This document shows, in pieces, positions 33,721 through 42,482 of a DNA stretch of 64,000 bases (position 1 is its first letter; every line of letters starts with the position of its first letter). The notes beneath the pieces are model-generated. The model saw only the letters and a list, made by a program, of their open reading frames with translations, made no database searches and was not told where the DNA came from. Source of the stretch: Legionellaceae bacterium (lineage in GTDB: Bacteria > Pseudomonadota > Gammaproteobacteria > Legionellales > Legionellaceae); the NCBI GenBank assembly GCA_020831865.1, contig JAFIFT010000019.1:124001-188000 (forward strand), written 5' to 3'. The translations under genes were made by a program, and so were the position numbers.

Positions 33721-35590
33721 AATCAATAATGACAAAGGTGGCGCTATAGGGTGCAATAAAGTTGATGGTTTTTTCAATTTGATCTTCGTTCGTAGGATCC
33801 TCTATAGCAAGAGTCAGGCTTTTGCTCTCCGCATGGCAGGCTACCGGGATCATGGCGTGTTTCTGTAGCCAACGCCAAATCCTGGGCGGTATTGTTGCGC
33901 GACATTGCTGTTGGGCGGCCTCTAACTGGCTTTGGGGAAATAAGTCCAGTTTGTATTGGAGCGCTAATAATTCAAGTAATTGGCGAGCGCTGATCAAATT
34001 TTTCCGACATAACAGCCGGCCCAAACGCTCGCCTGTTTCTTGCTGTTCCATAATAACATCCTGTAGCACGTCTTTGCTGAGCAACTGATTTTCTATTAAC
34101 AAATCACCAAGACGTCGCTTATGGGGCGTGAGGATATGACTCCCCGGAAAATGATGATCCGTTTTATCCCAGCTTGGCTGTTTATTGGAAGCGGTATCTT
34201 TAGGGGCAGTGAAATACAGATAGTAAGCCCGACACAAGGCATGCAGATTGAGAAAATTACCGTAAAAAACCCGGGGGATAGATAATAGCGCCGGAATCCA
34301 ACTGTATACCCGTATCACGGCGATCATACGCTGCACCATACGTTGCAGCATCAAAAGCGTTACCGTCACAATTAACCACCAGACCCAGGGGTGCAGATTC
34401 AGTTGTTCCTGCAGAGACGGATAGGTGGGATTAGCATAGGTGAACAGTGAGTACAACAGCCAAAACAGAAACACAAAATAACCAAAGCCATTAATAAAAT
34501 GGGTAATAAACGATTTCCGGTCATGCGCCAAAGTATATCGAATCACCCACTGCGAGGGCCATTGGGTATGACTCCATTCCTGAAAGACAATGCCAATAAT
34601 CCAGCGCGCCTTTTGCCGCACCGCCTTTTTATACTCCATAGGGAATAAGGCCCGCGTAGCAATATATTCTTTGGTATAACAGTCTTTATAGCGTCGGCGA
34701 AAAAACCCTGTTTTTTTCCATACCATCCGGGTAATTTTCTGGGTCACAAATATCTGCTTCAGGCCATGGAATCGAATCGCGAGCGATGTGCGATAATCCT
34801 CGGTAAGCGAATCGATGGAAAAGGGGGTTTGTGATTGCGGATCTTCAAGAACCTGAAGCGCTCGTCGAGAAAAAGCCGTCCCTACCCCAGCCGAAGGGAC
34901 ATGACCACGGATCGACTCTCTGACAATAATATCCTTGGTATGATTTTCAGAAAATTCATCGGCATAGATCCAATGGGTAAAATTACGGTAAGGAACTGCG
35001 AGGGGAAACACGGGGATCTGGATCATCTCCTTTCTTGGAATCAGATAATTATAGAGCAAAAAAGAACGCGGATGAATGATGTCCTCTGAGTCATGAAAGA
35101 CAAAAATATCAAAGCGTCTCCCCAGTTCGTTTTCAAAGTTCTTAATATAGCGATACACATTATTGAGATTGGCGGCTTTATTGGTGGGCCCTGGTCTGTC
35201 ACTGAGCACGCATTTAACGCGTGGGAGCTGCCCCTCCAATTGCTGTACTTCCGCAACCGTGTCCGGATCATTAGGATACACACCCACAAAGAAATAATAG
35301 TTTTCATAATCAATGCTGTTAGAATTATGCTGCAGCATGATGCCGATAACATTCGCCTCATTCCAACAGGGAACCAAAACCGCAATGAGTTGCTGTGGTT
35401 TAGCGAGTAACTGCTGGTACGTCAGCGCCGGATACTGCTTTGCGTTCCAGCGACGAATCAAATAGCGAGTCCAATAGTAGAAATCTATAAATAAATCATC
35501 CAGACCGGAAATAATGAATGATATTGCCGCGATAATCAGCCCATACCACATTAAAAAATAGACCACTAATAGAAATTCATACGCTGTCAT
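33710..35590 (-). CDS. nfrB: NfrB-type glycosyltransferase 2 with C-terminal MshEN c-di-GMP domain
   Basis: A 626-residue inner-membrane processive glycosyltransferase. N-terminal helices (1-25) are followed by a GT2 domain with VPCWNEAN (73-80), DSED (167-170), TED (263-265) and QKARW (326-330), the D-DxD-TED-QxxRW set of cellulose and hyaluronan synthases. At least two helices follow (about 365-412). The C-terminus carries two 24-residue MshEN motifs, 493-516 and 522-545, separated by exactly five residues; each begins RLG and ends in Q, the known c-di-GMP-binding arrangement. In both copies the usual central Gly is replaced (Q502 and N531). This domain order matches E. coli NfrB, reported to make an N-acetylmannosamine polymer when c-di-GMP is high. 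It lies downstream of the NfrA-like gene on the same strand. Confidence 0.85.
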   Translation of the reverse strand: MTAYEFLLVVYFLMWYGLIIAAISFIISGLDDLFIDFYYWTRYLIRRWNAKQYPALTYQQLLAKPQQLIAVLVPCWNEANVIGIMLQHNSNSIDYENYYFFVGVYPNDPDTVAEVQQLEGQLPRVKCVLSDRPGPTNKAANLNNVYRYIKNFENELGRRFDIFVFHDSEDIIHPRSFLLYNYLIPRKEMIQIPVFPLAVPYRNFTHWIYADEFSENHTKDIIVRESIRGHVPSAGVGTAFSRRALQVLEDPQSQTPFSIDSLTEDYRTSLAIRFHGLKQIFVTQKITRMVWKKTGFFRRRYKDCYTKEYIATRALFPMEYKKAVRQKARWIIGIVFQEWSHTQWPSQWVIRYTLAHDRKSFITHFINGFGYFVFLFWLLYSLFTYANPTYPSLQEQLNLHPWVWWLIVTVTLLMLQRMVQRMIAVIRVYSWIPALLSIPRVFYGNFLNLHALCRAYYLYFTAPKDTASNKQPSWDKTDHHFPGSHILTPHKRRLGDLLIENQLLSKDVLQDVIMEQQETGERLGRLLCRKNLISARQLLELLALQYKLDLFPQSQLEAAQQQCRATIPPRIWRWLQKHAMIPVACHAESKSLTLAIEDPTNEDQIEKTINFIAPYSATFVIIDFTA

Positions 35591-35673
35591 AAGGTGAACA
35601 CGTCCGATAATATCCTGCCAGTATACTCGTAAATAGCGCCTGAGGCTTTATATCGCATGCTCTTTTCCAGGAA

Positions 35674-37722
35674 TTAAAAGAGGAAATATCCCTCTATCAG
35701 GACAATATTATTATAAAACCGGGACCGAAACGGGTTAGGCGTTGGGCTGTTAACCGGGATATAATACGCTTGCTGCGCCTCAAGGCGTAACTTCACATTC
35801 AGGCGATTGGAGGGTTGAAAAGCCACTCCCGGCCCGAGGGAATAGATATTATTAAAAAACTCCCGATTTTTATCCAAAACCAGATAGTTGGCGAGATAAA
35901 CATCCAGAGACGCACTCTGGAATGTCGCGATTCTGAATCCGGGTCTGAACCAGGCCGTACCAATAATATTATGATCATAGCGCGAAAAATAAATGGTATC
36001 GGCATAGAGGGTCGTTCGCCATTGGAAGGGAAACTCCAGATCGTTGGTATAAGTTGGTTTTGCGCCCCATTCGTTATAATACAGCAACCCCCCGCGCAGA
36101 TCATTACGCCATTTTCGGCGATCCCGCTGCACTAAATCTTCCGCACGGCCTGCTTCTATAAACGTGACTAACGGTACTGACGTCCAGGGTCGGGTACGAA
36201 ATCCCACGCTGTAAATGGCAACATTATCTTCAAATATTTGGGAAATGGAGGTCTGAACGAAGCGACTTTCAGGAGTACCAGAGCGATTATCCGAGGTACG
36301 GCGATGCGAAAGATACAGTTCCGACTGATGCGTTGTGTTCAATTGCATACCTGCCCTGGTGATGGTGGGCAATACCCCAAGGTCAAAACGACTAAAGTAG
36401 AATGGCGCCGTATAAAACTCAAGAAAATAGGGTGCGGGAAGCAGCTTGGTATGGGCGCCACCGATATTGGTCATTGCGATTTCGGCCTTGTAGCGCAAGG
36501 CACTATCCGTGGTACGGGCTGCCCGACTAAAATAATAAAATGCGTTTTTACGATCACCCAACGTATCATATAAATAGGCAATTTGCAGGGCATGTTCGGG
36601 GTACGCTTCCTGCGAGTAAATATAGCGCCAATACTCCAGCGCCCGGGTAGTCTGCTTTTGAGCAATGGCAAAATAGGCCGCCTCTTTCCAGATGGCCAGA
36701 TCATGGGGGTATAAACGCATCAAACGCGTAATGATCGTCCAGGCTTTGGCAGGATTGCTGTGTTTACTGCTAAAAAACGCATTCAGCTCTTGCGCTTTCA
36801 AACTCAATACCATCGGCACCGGCACCGAGGGCACTACGCTCGTCAACGGCGTGGTTACACGCTGCAGGTAGGCAATAGCCTTATGGGATTGCTGTTGTTG
36901 CGCAGGGCTGCCATATTTCAAAGCATAACTGAAATACTCCATCGCTTGCGGGAACTGTTTTTGACCGGCATAAAGATAGGCAATTTGCAAAGCGGTACCC
37001 GGAGTTTTTTGGATCGCAAATGCTTTGATAAAATGTTCCAAGGCCACTTGCGGCCGCAGGAGCCTGATTTCAAGATAGCCTAGTTTTTGATGCGCGGTAT
37101 AGGCATTTGGGTTCAATGACAAAATAAAATGCAGGTATTGACGGGCTTCTTCCGGCTGTAATAGCATGGCTTCTTCTGCACGCTGATACAACGGAGACAG
37201 CAAGGGCTGATAGGACGAGTCAACCGGCTCGATATACGATGCGCCCGGCAATTTCACAACCTGCACAGCCGCTGGTTCGCTGATTTTCTGATACAAGCGA
37301 CGCGCTTTTTTTTGCTCGGCTGATTCTTTTGCAGAAATCAGTGGGGCTAACAGCGTGCGGGCAGCCTCGGGTTTATTCAGTAAAATATACAAATTAGCTA
37401 ACTCATTACGGATTACCGGGTCATCCGGAAAGCGCTGGTGACTTTTTTCGAGAAACGCCAGGGCAGAATAGGTATCGCCCTGCCGCAAATACCAGGAGGC
37501 CAGCAGACGGGTTGCCATAATATGATCCGGATCTTGCGCTATAATTAACTCCAGAGCTTCTTTCGCTTTCCAGGGCTGTTTTTTTTCCAGCTGGTAATAG
37601 TGATTCAACAATGTGGGAATATCACGCTTGAGGTGCCTGCTCTGTTGAACGGCAACGTATGCGATGATACTCAGGATCAGGACTATGCCGATGATGATGC
37701 TTGTCACTTTTGTTCGAGACAT
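35674..37722 (-). CDS. nfrA: NfrA-like TPR and outer-membrane export protein
   Basis: A 682-residue protein. A hydrophobic N-terminal segment (about 7-26) is followed by TPR-like helical repeats (about 35-400, e.g. PDDPVIRNELANLYILLNKP). A C-terminal region of about 270 residues shows the alternating aromatic pattern of a beta-barrel and ends in the sequence GYFLF with a terminal Phe, the outer-membrane insertion signature. This matches NfrA of E. coli, PgaA and BcsC in layout: the periplasmic TPR part guides a polysaccharide to the pore. The hydrophobic start may be an uncleaved anchor rather than a signal peptide. It sits 84 bases upstream of the NfrB-type gene, as in the E. coli nfrA-nfrB pair. 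Confidence 0.75.
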   Translation of the reverse strand: MSRTKVTSIIIGIVLILSIIAYVAVQQSRHLKRDIPTLLNHYYQLEKKQPWKAKEALELIIAQDPDHIMATRLLASWYLRQGDTYSALAFLEKSHQRFPDDPVIRNELANLYILLNKPEAARTLLAPLISAKESAEQKKARRLYQKISEPAAVQVVKLPGASYIEPVDSSYQPLLSPLYQRAEEAMLLQPEEARQYLHFILSLNPNAYTAHQKLGYLEIRLLRPQVALEHFIKAFAIQKTPGTALQIAYLYAGQKQFPQAMEYFSYALKYGSPAQQQQSHKAIAYLQRVTTPLTSVVPSVPVPMVLSLKAQELNAFFSSKHSNPAKAWTIITRLMRLYPHDLAIWKEAAYFAIAQKQTTRALEYWRYIYSQEAYPEHALQIAYLYDTLGDRKNAFYYFSRAARTTDSALRYKAEIAMTNIGGAHTKLLPAPYFLEFYTAPFYFSRFDLGVLPTITRAGMQLNTTHQSELYLSHRRTSDNRSGTPESRFVQTSISQIFEDNVAIYSVGFRTRPWTSVPLVTFIEAGRAEDLVQRDRRKWRNDLRGGLLYYNEWGAKPTYTNDLEFPFQWRTTLYADTIYFSRYDHNIIGTAWFRPGFRIATFQSASLDVYLANYLVLDKNREFFNNIYSLGPGVAFQPSNRLNVKLRLEAQQAYYIPVNSPTPNPFRSRFYNNIVLIEGYFLF

Positions 37723-37797
37723 GGAAAACAGAAAGTTTGGTGGTATCTTATTAACTTATCAAGCCGGAGCCAGAAAAGCTATGGGGATGTGCTGAAA

Positions 37798-39918
37798 ATG
37801 AAAGATAATCTTGCCGCTTGGCTCTTCATATACCTGTTGGGTCTAATCTGCCATCTGCCAGAGGCATATGCCGCCTCACAGAGCCAGACATATACCCTGG
37901 AGGATATTACCAAAGTAAAAACGGTGGTGCTGGAAGGGCGAACTCCCAGCTATTCTTTATATCTACCGCTCAACCCGCAATGGCAGGTTGACGAGATACG
38001 CTTGCAACTGGACGTACGCTATTCCGAAATTTTACGTTCTACTTCAAGTGTCACCGTTTTGGTCAACAACACTCCGCTTGACACCCTACCCTTGAACAAA
38101 GCGGGAACCCAGCTCAGGAGCTGGGACATTACCATCCCTCAGAGCATGATGAAACATGCCAGTGACATTATAACGATAAGCCTGGTGGCCTATTTGAACG
38201 TGAGCGATGATGTCTGTGCTGATCTGGAAAATAAAGGAAACTGGGTCACTATCGCGGGAAGCTCCCGGGTCACTTATGATTACCAGTATCGCGACGCGGT
38301 ATTTGCCTTGAAAGACTTTCCTCAGCCTTTCATTAATCAACAGGCTCTTGCAGCGGACAAAATTAGCCTGTTATTACCAGCCACCCTCAGTCTGGAACAT
38401 TTCGCGCCATACCTTAAAGTAGCCCATACCCTGGCGCAAAAAGCCGGCTGGCGTGGTGTTGATTTTGAGCTGGTCGCGTTTGAAGACTTTGACCGGCTCC
38501 CCAATACTCCGTCCATACTGATTGGTACGGCAGATACTTTTGATTTTAACCCGTTGTCAAAATCTATACCGCTGCGCTATGAACAGCGGCAATGGATGCA
38601 GGATGATGGCTCCCCCTTGGCGGATGATACGGGTTTTATCGCCTTAATCCCCCATACCAAAAATCCAGCCAGCGTATTGATGGTGGTGTCTGCAAATCAG
38701 CCTGCCGGGCTGGAAAATGTGCTGGATAACCTCAGTTATGGCGCCCTGTCCAGTCAGGCAGTTTTGCCTGATTTTTACATGGCAAGCGCTCCTGAAAAAC
38801 AAATGCCACTCAATTCCACTACGTCAATGGTGACCCTGAGCCATCTGGGTTATCAGGATCGGGTAGTTTATGGGGATGGCCAGGGAATATTGTCTTACCA
38901 ATTCCATATCGATGACAACCATGCTGGCGCTCCCCTGGAGCTGGTCTTGGAGTACAGCCATAGTCCTTTTCTCTCAGGAAGCGAACCCTCTTATATGTCG
39001 GTCATCATCAATCATATCCCTCTGGACGGTGTATTTCTGTCCCCGGGAGAGGCACAAAAATCACAGGTCAAGATGGTGATACCAGCAACTCAATTGCAGT
39101 TGGGAAAAAATCAACTGGAGGTGAAGTTCGACTTACACCTGCAAAACAAAACGTGCTCGCGCTATCAGCTTGGTTATGCGTGGGGAACGGTGTACGGGAA
39201 CAGTTACCTGACCTTTGGGCAAGCCCAGAGGCGTTCTGAGATGCCACTCAAGGCCTACCCTTACATCATGAATGGCCAGGTGCTTTTGGGCTTACCCGCG
39301 GAGAACCGCTTTTACCAGGACAAGGAAGTGCAACAACAGCTGCTCCAGCTGGTCTCCTCTTTGCAGGAAAGTAAAACGCTGAGCATTGTTGCCAACCACA
39401 CGCTCCCTGAAGCGGCAAAAGACTATAATCTGATTTTCCTCGGAACCCATTTGGATAACATGGCACTGGCAAAGCACCTTGCGTCTTTATTTTCCACTTT
39501 AGTAAACCACCTGGTCATCACCTCGAACAAAGTATTTCAATCGATTGATCAATCCTTGTTTGAACATGCTTTTGAACGCGATCAACAAGTGGGGTTCATT
39601 GGCATGTTCCCCTCTCCTGTGCACGCCAATAGGGCTGCTATGGTATTGTATGGGCATAATAAAAAAGATTTGTTGCTGACTCTGGCACTGATCAATGATG
39701 CCTATAAACGCAACAGCTTATCCGCGAATCTGGCAGTGGCATTTGAGAATGGCAGTTATACCGCCTTATCAACCGAGGACATTCATCAACAGGTTACCGC
39801 GGAAATACAACAGAAGCTGGCTGCCGAACGAAGCTTGCGCATGGCGCTCTGGATTGGGCTGGGCATCGGCCTTTTTGTGCTTACGCTCATCGGGCTGCGT
39901 ATGCTGAGACGCAAATAA
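37798..39918 (+). CDS. BcsB-like periplasmic polysaccharide synthesis subunit
   Basis: A 706-residue protein with a signal peptide (AAWLFIYLLGLICHLPEAYA), a long periplasmic part and a single C-terminal membrane helix (ALWIGLGIGLFVLTLIGLRM) with a short basic tail. Segments such as RLQLDVRYSEILRSTSSVTV, LVNNTPL and the repeated carbohydrate-binding-like core resemble BcsB, the periplasmic partner of the cellulose synthase BcsA. No bcsA, bcsZ or bcsC is present; the only synthase nearby is the NfrB-type enzyme on the other strand. The ATG at 37798 is preferred over a frame extending to 37600 because it starts the signal peptide and leaves a 75-base divergent promoter region to the nfrA-like gene. 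Confidence 0.75.
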   Translation: MKDNLAAWLFIYLLGLICHLPEAYAASQSQTYTLEDITKVKTVVLEGRTPSYSLYLPLNPQWQVDEIRLQLDVRYSEILRSTSSVTVLVNNTPLDTLPLNKAGTQLRSWDITIPQSMMKHASDIITISLVAYLNVSDDVCADLENKGNWVTIAGSSRVTYDYQYRDAVFALKDFPQPFINQQALAADKISLLLPATLSLEHFAPYLKVAHTLAQKAGWRGVDFELVAFEDFDRLPNTPSILIGTADTFDFNPLSKSIPLRYEQRQWMQDDGSPLADDTGFIALIPHTKNPASVLMVVSANQPAGLENVLDNLSYGALSSQAVLPDFYMASAPEKQMPLNSTTSMVTLSHLGYQDRVVYGDGQGILSYQFHIDDNHAGAPLELVLEYSHSPFLSGSEPSYMSVIINHIPLDGVFLSPGEAQKSQVKMVIPATQLQLGKNQLEVKFDLHLQNKTCSRYQLGYAWGTVYGNSYLTFGQAQRRSEMPLKAYPYIMNGQVLLGLPAENRFYQDKEVQQQLLQLVSSLQESKTLSIVANHTLPEAAKDYNLIFLGTHLDNMALAKHLASLFSTLVNHLVITSNKVFQSIDQSLFEHAFERDQQVGFIGMFPSPVHANRAAMVLYGHNKKDLLLTLALINDAYKRNSLSANLAVAFENGSYTALSTEDIHQQVTAEIQQKLAAERSLRMALWIGLGIGLFVLTLIGLRMLRRK

Positions 39919-39953
39919 ACGGGGGCAGAATAGGGTCTCCTGCATCAGATAGA

Positions 39954-39983
39954 CCCGGCAGATAATCAGCACATATTGCCGGG
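39954..39983. terminator. Candidate convergent hairpin, BcsB-like gene / alcohol dehydrogenase
   Basis: CCCGGCA and TGCCGGG form a perfect seven-base stem with a 16-base loop between two converging genes. A T-run (40001-40006) lies 17 bases further, so it is not a classical intrinsic terminator. Confidence 0.3.
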
Positions 39984-40012
39984 CTGGACAGAGTACAGGC
40001 TTTTTTCATTCG

Positions 40013-41053
40013 TTATGCGTTGGTCATATCAATCACAAAGCGATATTTTACATCGCCTTTTTGCAGTCGTTCCATTGCCTCATTAACCTGTGGCAGTTGA
40101 ATCAGCTCGACATCGGCGGTGATGTCATGTTTGGCACAAAAATCCAGCATCTCCTGGGTTTCTTTGATGCCCCCAATGAGCGAGCCGGAAAAAGTTAATT
40201 TTTTAAAAACCAAGGGCATTAAGGATACTTCGACAGGCTCATCCGGCAGCCCCACTTGCGTAAGCTCAGCATGCGATTTTAATAGCTCAAAATAACGGCT
40301 AATATCATGTTTTGCTGATACCGTATCAAGAATATAGTCAAAGCTATTGGCGTGCCGGCTCATTTGTTGTGGATCCGTTGATAAAATGACCCCATGGGCT
40401 CCCAAATCCATAGCATCTTGCACCTTATGGGCAGAGTGAGTAAACACGAAAACGTCCGCCCCCATAGCACGCGCGATTTTCACCGCAATATGCCCAAGCC
40501 CGCCCAAGCCGACAATTCCTATTTTTTTCCCCGGACCGGTTTGTGCCTTTTTTAAAGGGGAGTACGTCGTAATTCCTGCGCAAAGCAAGGGGGCTACTTT
40601 TTCGATGGCAAGTGACTCAGGCACCTTGAGTACAAAATCTTTGTCCACCACAATGGCGGTGGAATATCCGCCATAGGTCATGGTGCCGTATTTCGGGTCA
40701 ATGCTTCCGTAGGTCATGATCATGCCCGCATCACAAAACTGCTGCTCATCTGCCTGACAATGCGGGCATTGACGACAGGCATCCACCATGCATCCCACAC
40801 CGACCAAATCCCCCTTTCGAAACGTCTGGACAGCATGACCGACGTCTTTTACCCGCCCAATAATTTCATGACCGGGTACGATAGGATATACCGTGATATT
40901 CCAGTCATTGTGTAACATGTGCAGATCAGAATGGCACATCCCGCAGTAGAGAATATCTATGGCGACATCATTTGCCGTCACCGCTCGTCGCTCAAGGTCG
41001 AAAGGCTCCATGATTCCGGAAGTATCTTTACCCGCATACGCTTTTGCTTTCAT
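40013..41053 (-). CDS. yahK: NADP-dependent zinc alcohol dehydrogenase (YahK/CAD type)
   Basis: A 346-residue cytoplasmic medium-chain dehydrogenase. The catalytic zinc site includes Cys-His in CGMCHSDLH and GHEIIGR; the structural zinc site is DACRQCPHCQADEQQFCD. The cofactor motif is VGLGGLGHIAVKIA, and the residues after it suit NADP. It matches the YahK/cinnamyl-alcohol dehydrogenase subgroup, which reduces a range of aldehydes. A GAGGAA ribosome-binding site lies rather far (11 bases) before the ATG. Confidence 0.9.
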   Translation of the reverse strand: MKAKAYAGKDTSGIMEPFDLERRAVTANDVAIDILYCGMCHSDLHMLHNDWNITVYPIVPGHEIIGRVKDVGHAVQTFRKGDLVGVGCMVDACRQCPHCQADEQQFCDAGMIMTYGSIDPKYGTMTYGGYSTAIVVDKDFVLKVPESLAIEKVAPLLCAGITTYSPLKKAQTGPGKKIGIVGLGGLGHIAVKIARAMGADVFVFTHSAHKVQDAMDLGAHGVILSTDPQQMSRHANSFDYILDTVSAKHDISRYFELLKSHAELTQVGLPDEPVEVSLMPLVFKKLTFSGSLIGGIKETQEMLDFCAKHDITADVELIQLPQVNEAMERLQKGDVKYRFVIDMTNA

Positions 41054-41449
41054 GCTGAAGGGTTCCTCTTTTTCGTGTGTAGTGGAATCATAGTATAGTA
41101 TAGCATCGCATAGCTAACGGACGAAGGCGCAACAACCTGAACGACGTGGTCTTTTATAATGGGACAGCCGTAACCTGCACCACGGGCATGGCCGCATCAG
41201 CTGGACAATAACAACACCAGCTCAAACTGATGCATCACCCGAATAGAGCAAGGCTATTGCACTGCAGTCACATACTGGTTTTTTCTCTGCACATACCGCA
41301 GCCCCCAGCCTCTCTGGATTTCGTTGAGGGAAAATGTTTGCTAGTATTGTTACGCTTGAGCCTGACTGTCTCCTACCATTGGCGCCGTCGTGGCATGCGA
41401 AGGCAGGGGGTGGTTTCATAGGTAACCAACGGATAAAACAGGTGTGGTC
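41054..41449. other. Divergent intergenic region, yahK / membrane protein
   Basis: Nearly 400 bases without a supported gene. On the minus strand a repeated TATACTATACTAT near 41090-41105 could hold the -10 of yahK. An AGCTGG/CCAGCT inverted repeat with a 12-base loop lies near 41198-41221. Nothing else is clear. Confidence 0.3.
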
Positions 41450-42439
41450 ATGGGTCTACGTTTGCGCAAATCACCGTTTACGCGAAATAAGCGGCGGGAA
41501 AAAAGTATTGGTGATATTTTTAACAAGGCGTCTTCACGCCTGAGTTCCGCCATGTCTTTGGCATTAACCATCTTTTTTACCCCGGCACTGATGGCTACCA
41601 GCTTATTTTCGCAAGAAATTGTGTTGATGCTGATCAATTTATGCCTGTGTCTGGGCAATCTATCCAATTTTGGCTACCGTGTATATCAGAAGGAAGTGGG
41701 TAAAATAGAGTTGGCAGTTACCTTATGTTTTTTGGCAGGGTTCATCGCTGGTGCGTATTTTCTCTTTCCCGCCATTGTATCGACTGGGTCATGGCTCGCT
41801 GTGGTAGCATTGGCGAATCAATTTGCCGCTGCCGTGAACTTATTTTTTCTGCTGAGAAACAACATCGTGCCACCTATCATCGGATGGTTTAAGTATGTTG
41901 GGGCGACATTAGCACTTGATATTCAAGATACCTTTCATTCCATCAAACCTTTGGATGCGCAGGAAGATGCCTATATTGTGAACGCCCTGATGCAAAAGCA
42001 TTTTCATCATAGTTTTCGGGAGGGACCGGTTGAAGCGGATCTGAATAAACTCAACCGGTTGCTCAAGATTTTGGAAAATTATACCAATAAATATCATGAG
42101 CTTGTCTGGCGAGACACCCGCTATAGTGAAGCTATTAAAGCCATAGAGGGGCATATCAGGCAATTAACGCTCAAGGGAAATGCCGATTCAAGCTTTTCGT
42201 TTATCCGGCAAAAAATAGCATATAAAGAGGTGAAAAGGCATCGTTTGCAACAGGCCCAAACTGAACTGCAGGCAGAGGATCTGAGTTGGCAACAATTTTC
42301 AAAATATTGCAAGGGTATTCCCGCGGCGACCTACCACAGCCAACCCTCACTGTATCGTCAAAAAGCCACAAGCTTGTTGGCACAAGAGCTCAAACGCCAA
42401 CAAGCTAAGATTGATCAATTGTCAGATTGTCTACCCTGA
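41450..42439 (+). CDS. Unknown membrane protein with cytosolic helical C-terminus
   Basis: A 329-residue protein that I do not recognise. A basic N-terminus (RLRKSPFTRNKRREK) precedes about four hydrophobic helices between residues 35 and 145 (LALTIFFTPALMATSLF, IVLMLINLCLCLGNL, VTLCFLAGFIAGAYFLF, WLAVVALANQFAAAVNLFFL). The last 180 residues are soluble, helical and Gln/Lys-rich (HRLQQAQTELQAEDLSW). The ATG at 41450 follows AGG at seven bases; a GTG at 41444 is an alternative. It converges with the tolC-like gene of the export operon, 43 bases apart. It could be a membrane-targeted effector or an envelope protein. Confidence 0.75.
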   Translation: MGLRLRKSPFTRNKRREKSIGDIFNKASSRLSSAMSLALTIFFTPALMATSLFSQEIVLMLINLCLCLGNLSNFGYRVYQKEVGKIELAVTLCFLAGFIAGAYFLFPAIVSTGSWLAVVALANQFAAAVNLFFLLRNNIVPPIIGWFKYVGATLALDIQDTFHSIKPLDAQEDAYIVNALMQKHFHHSFREGPVEADLNKLNRLLKILENYTNKYHELVWRDTRYSEAIKAIEGHIRQLTLKGNADSSFSFIRQKIAYKEVKRHRLQQAQTELQAEDLSWQQFSKYCKGIPAATYHSQPSLYRQKATSLLAQELKRQQAKIDQLSDCLP

Positions 42440-42482
42440 ATCAGAATAAGCGACACGGTCCGTCTGCGTGACCGCCGCCACA

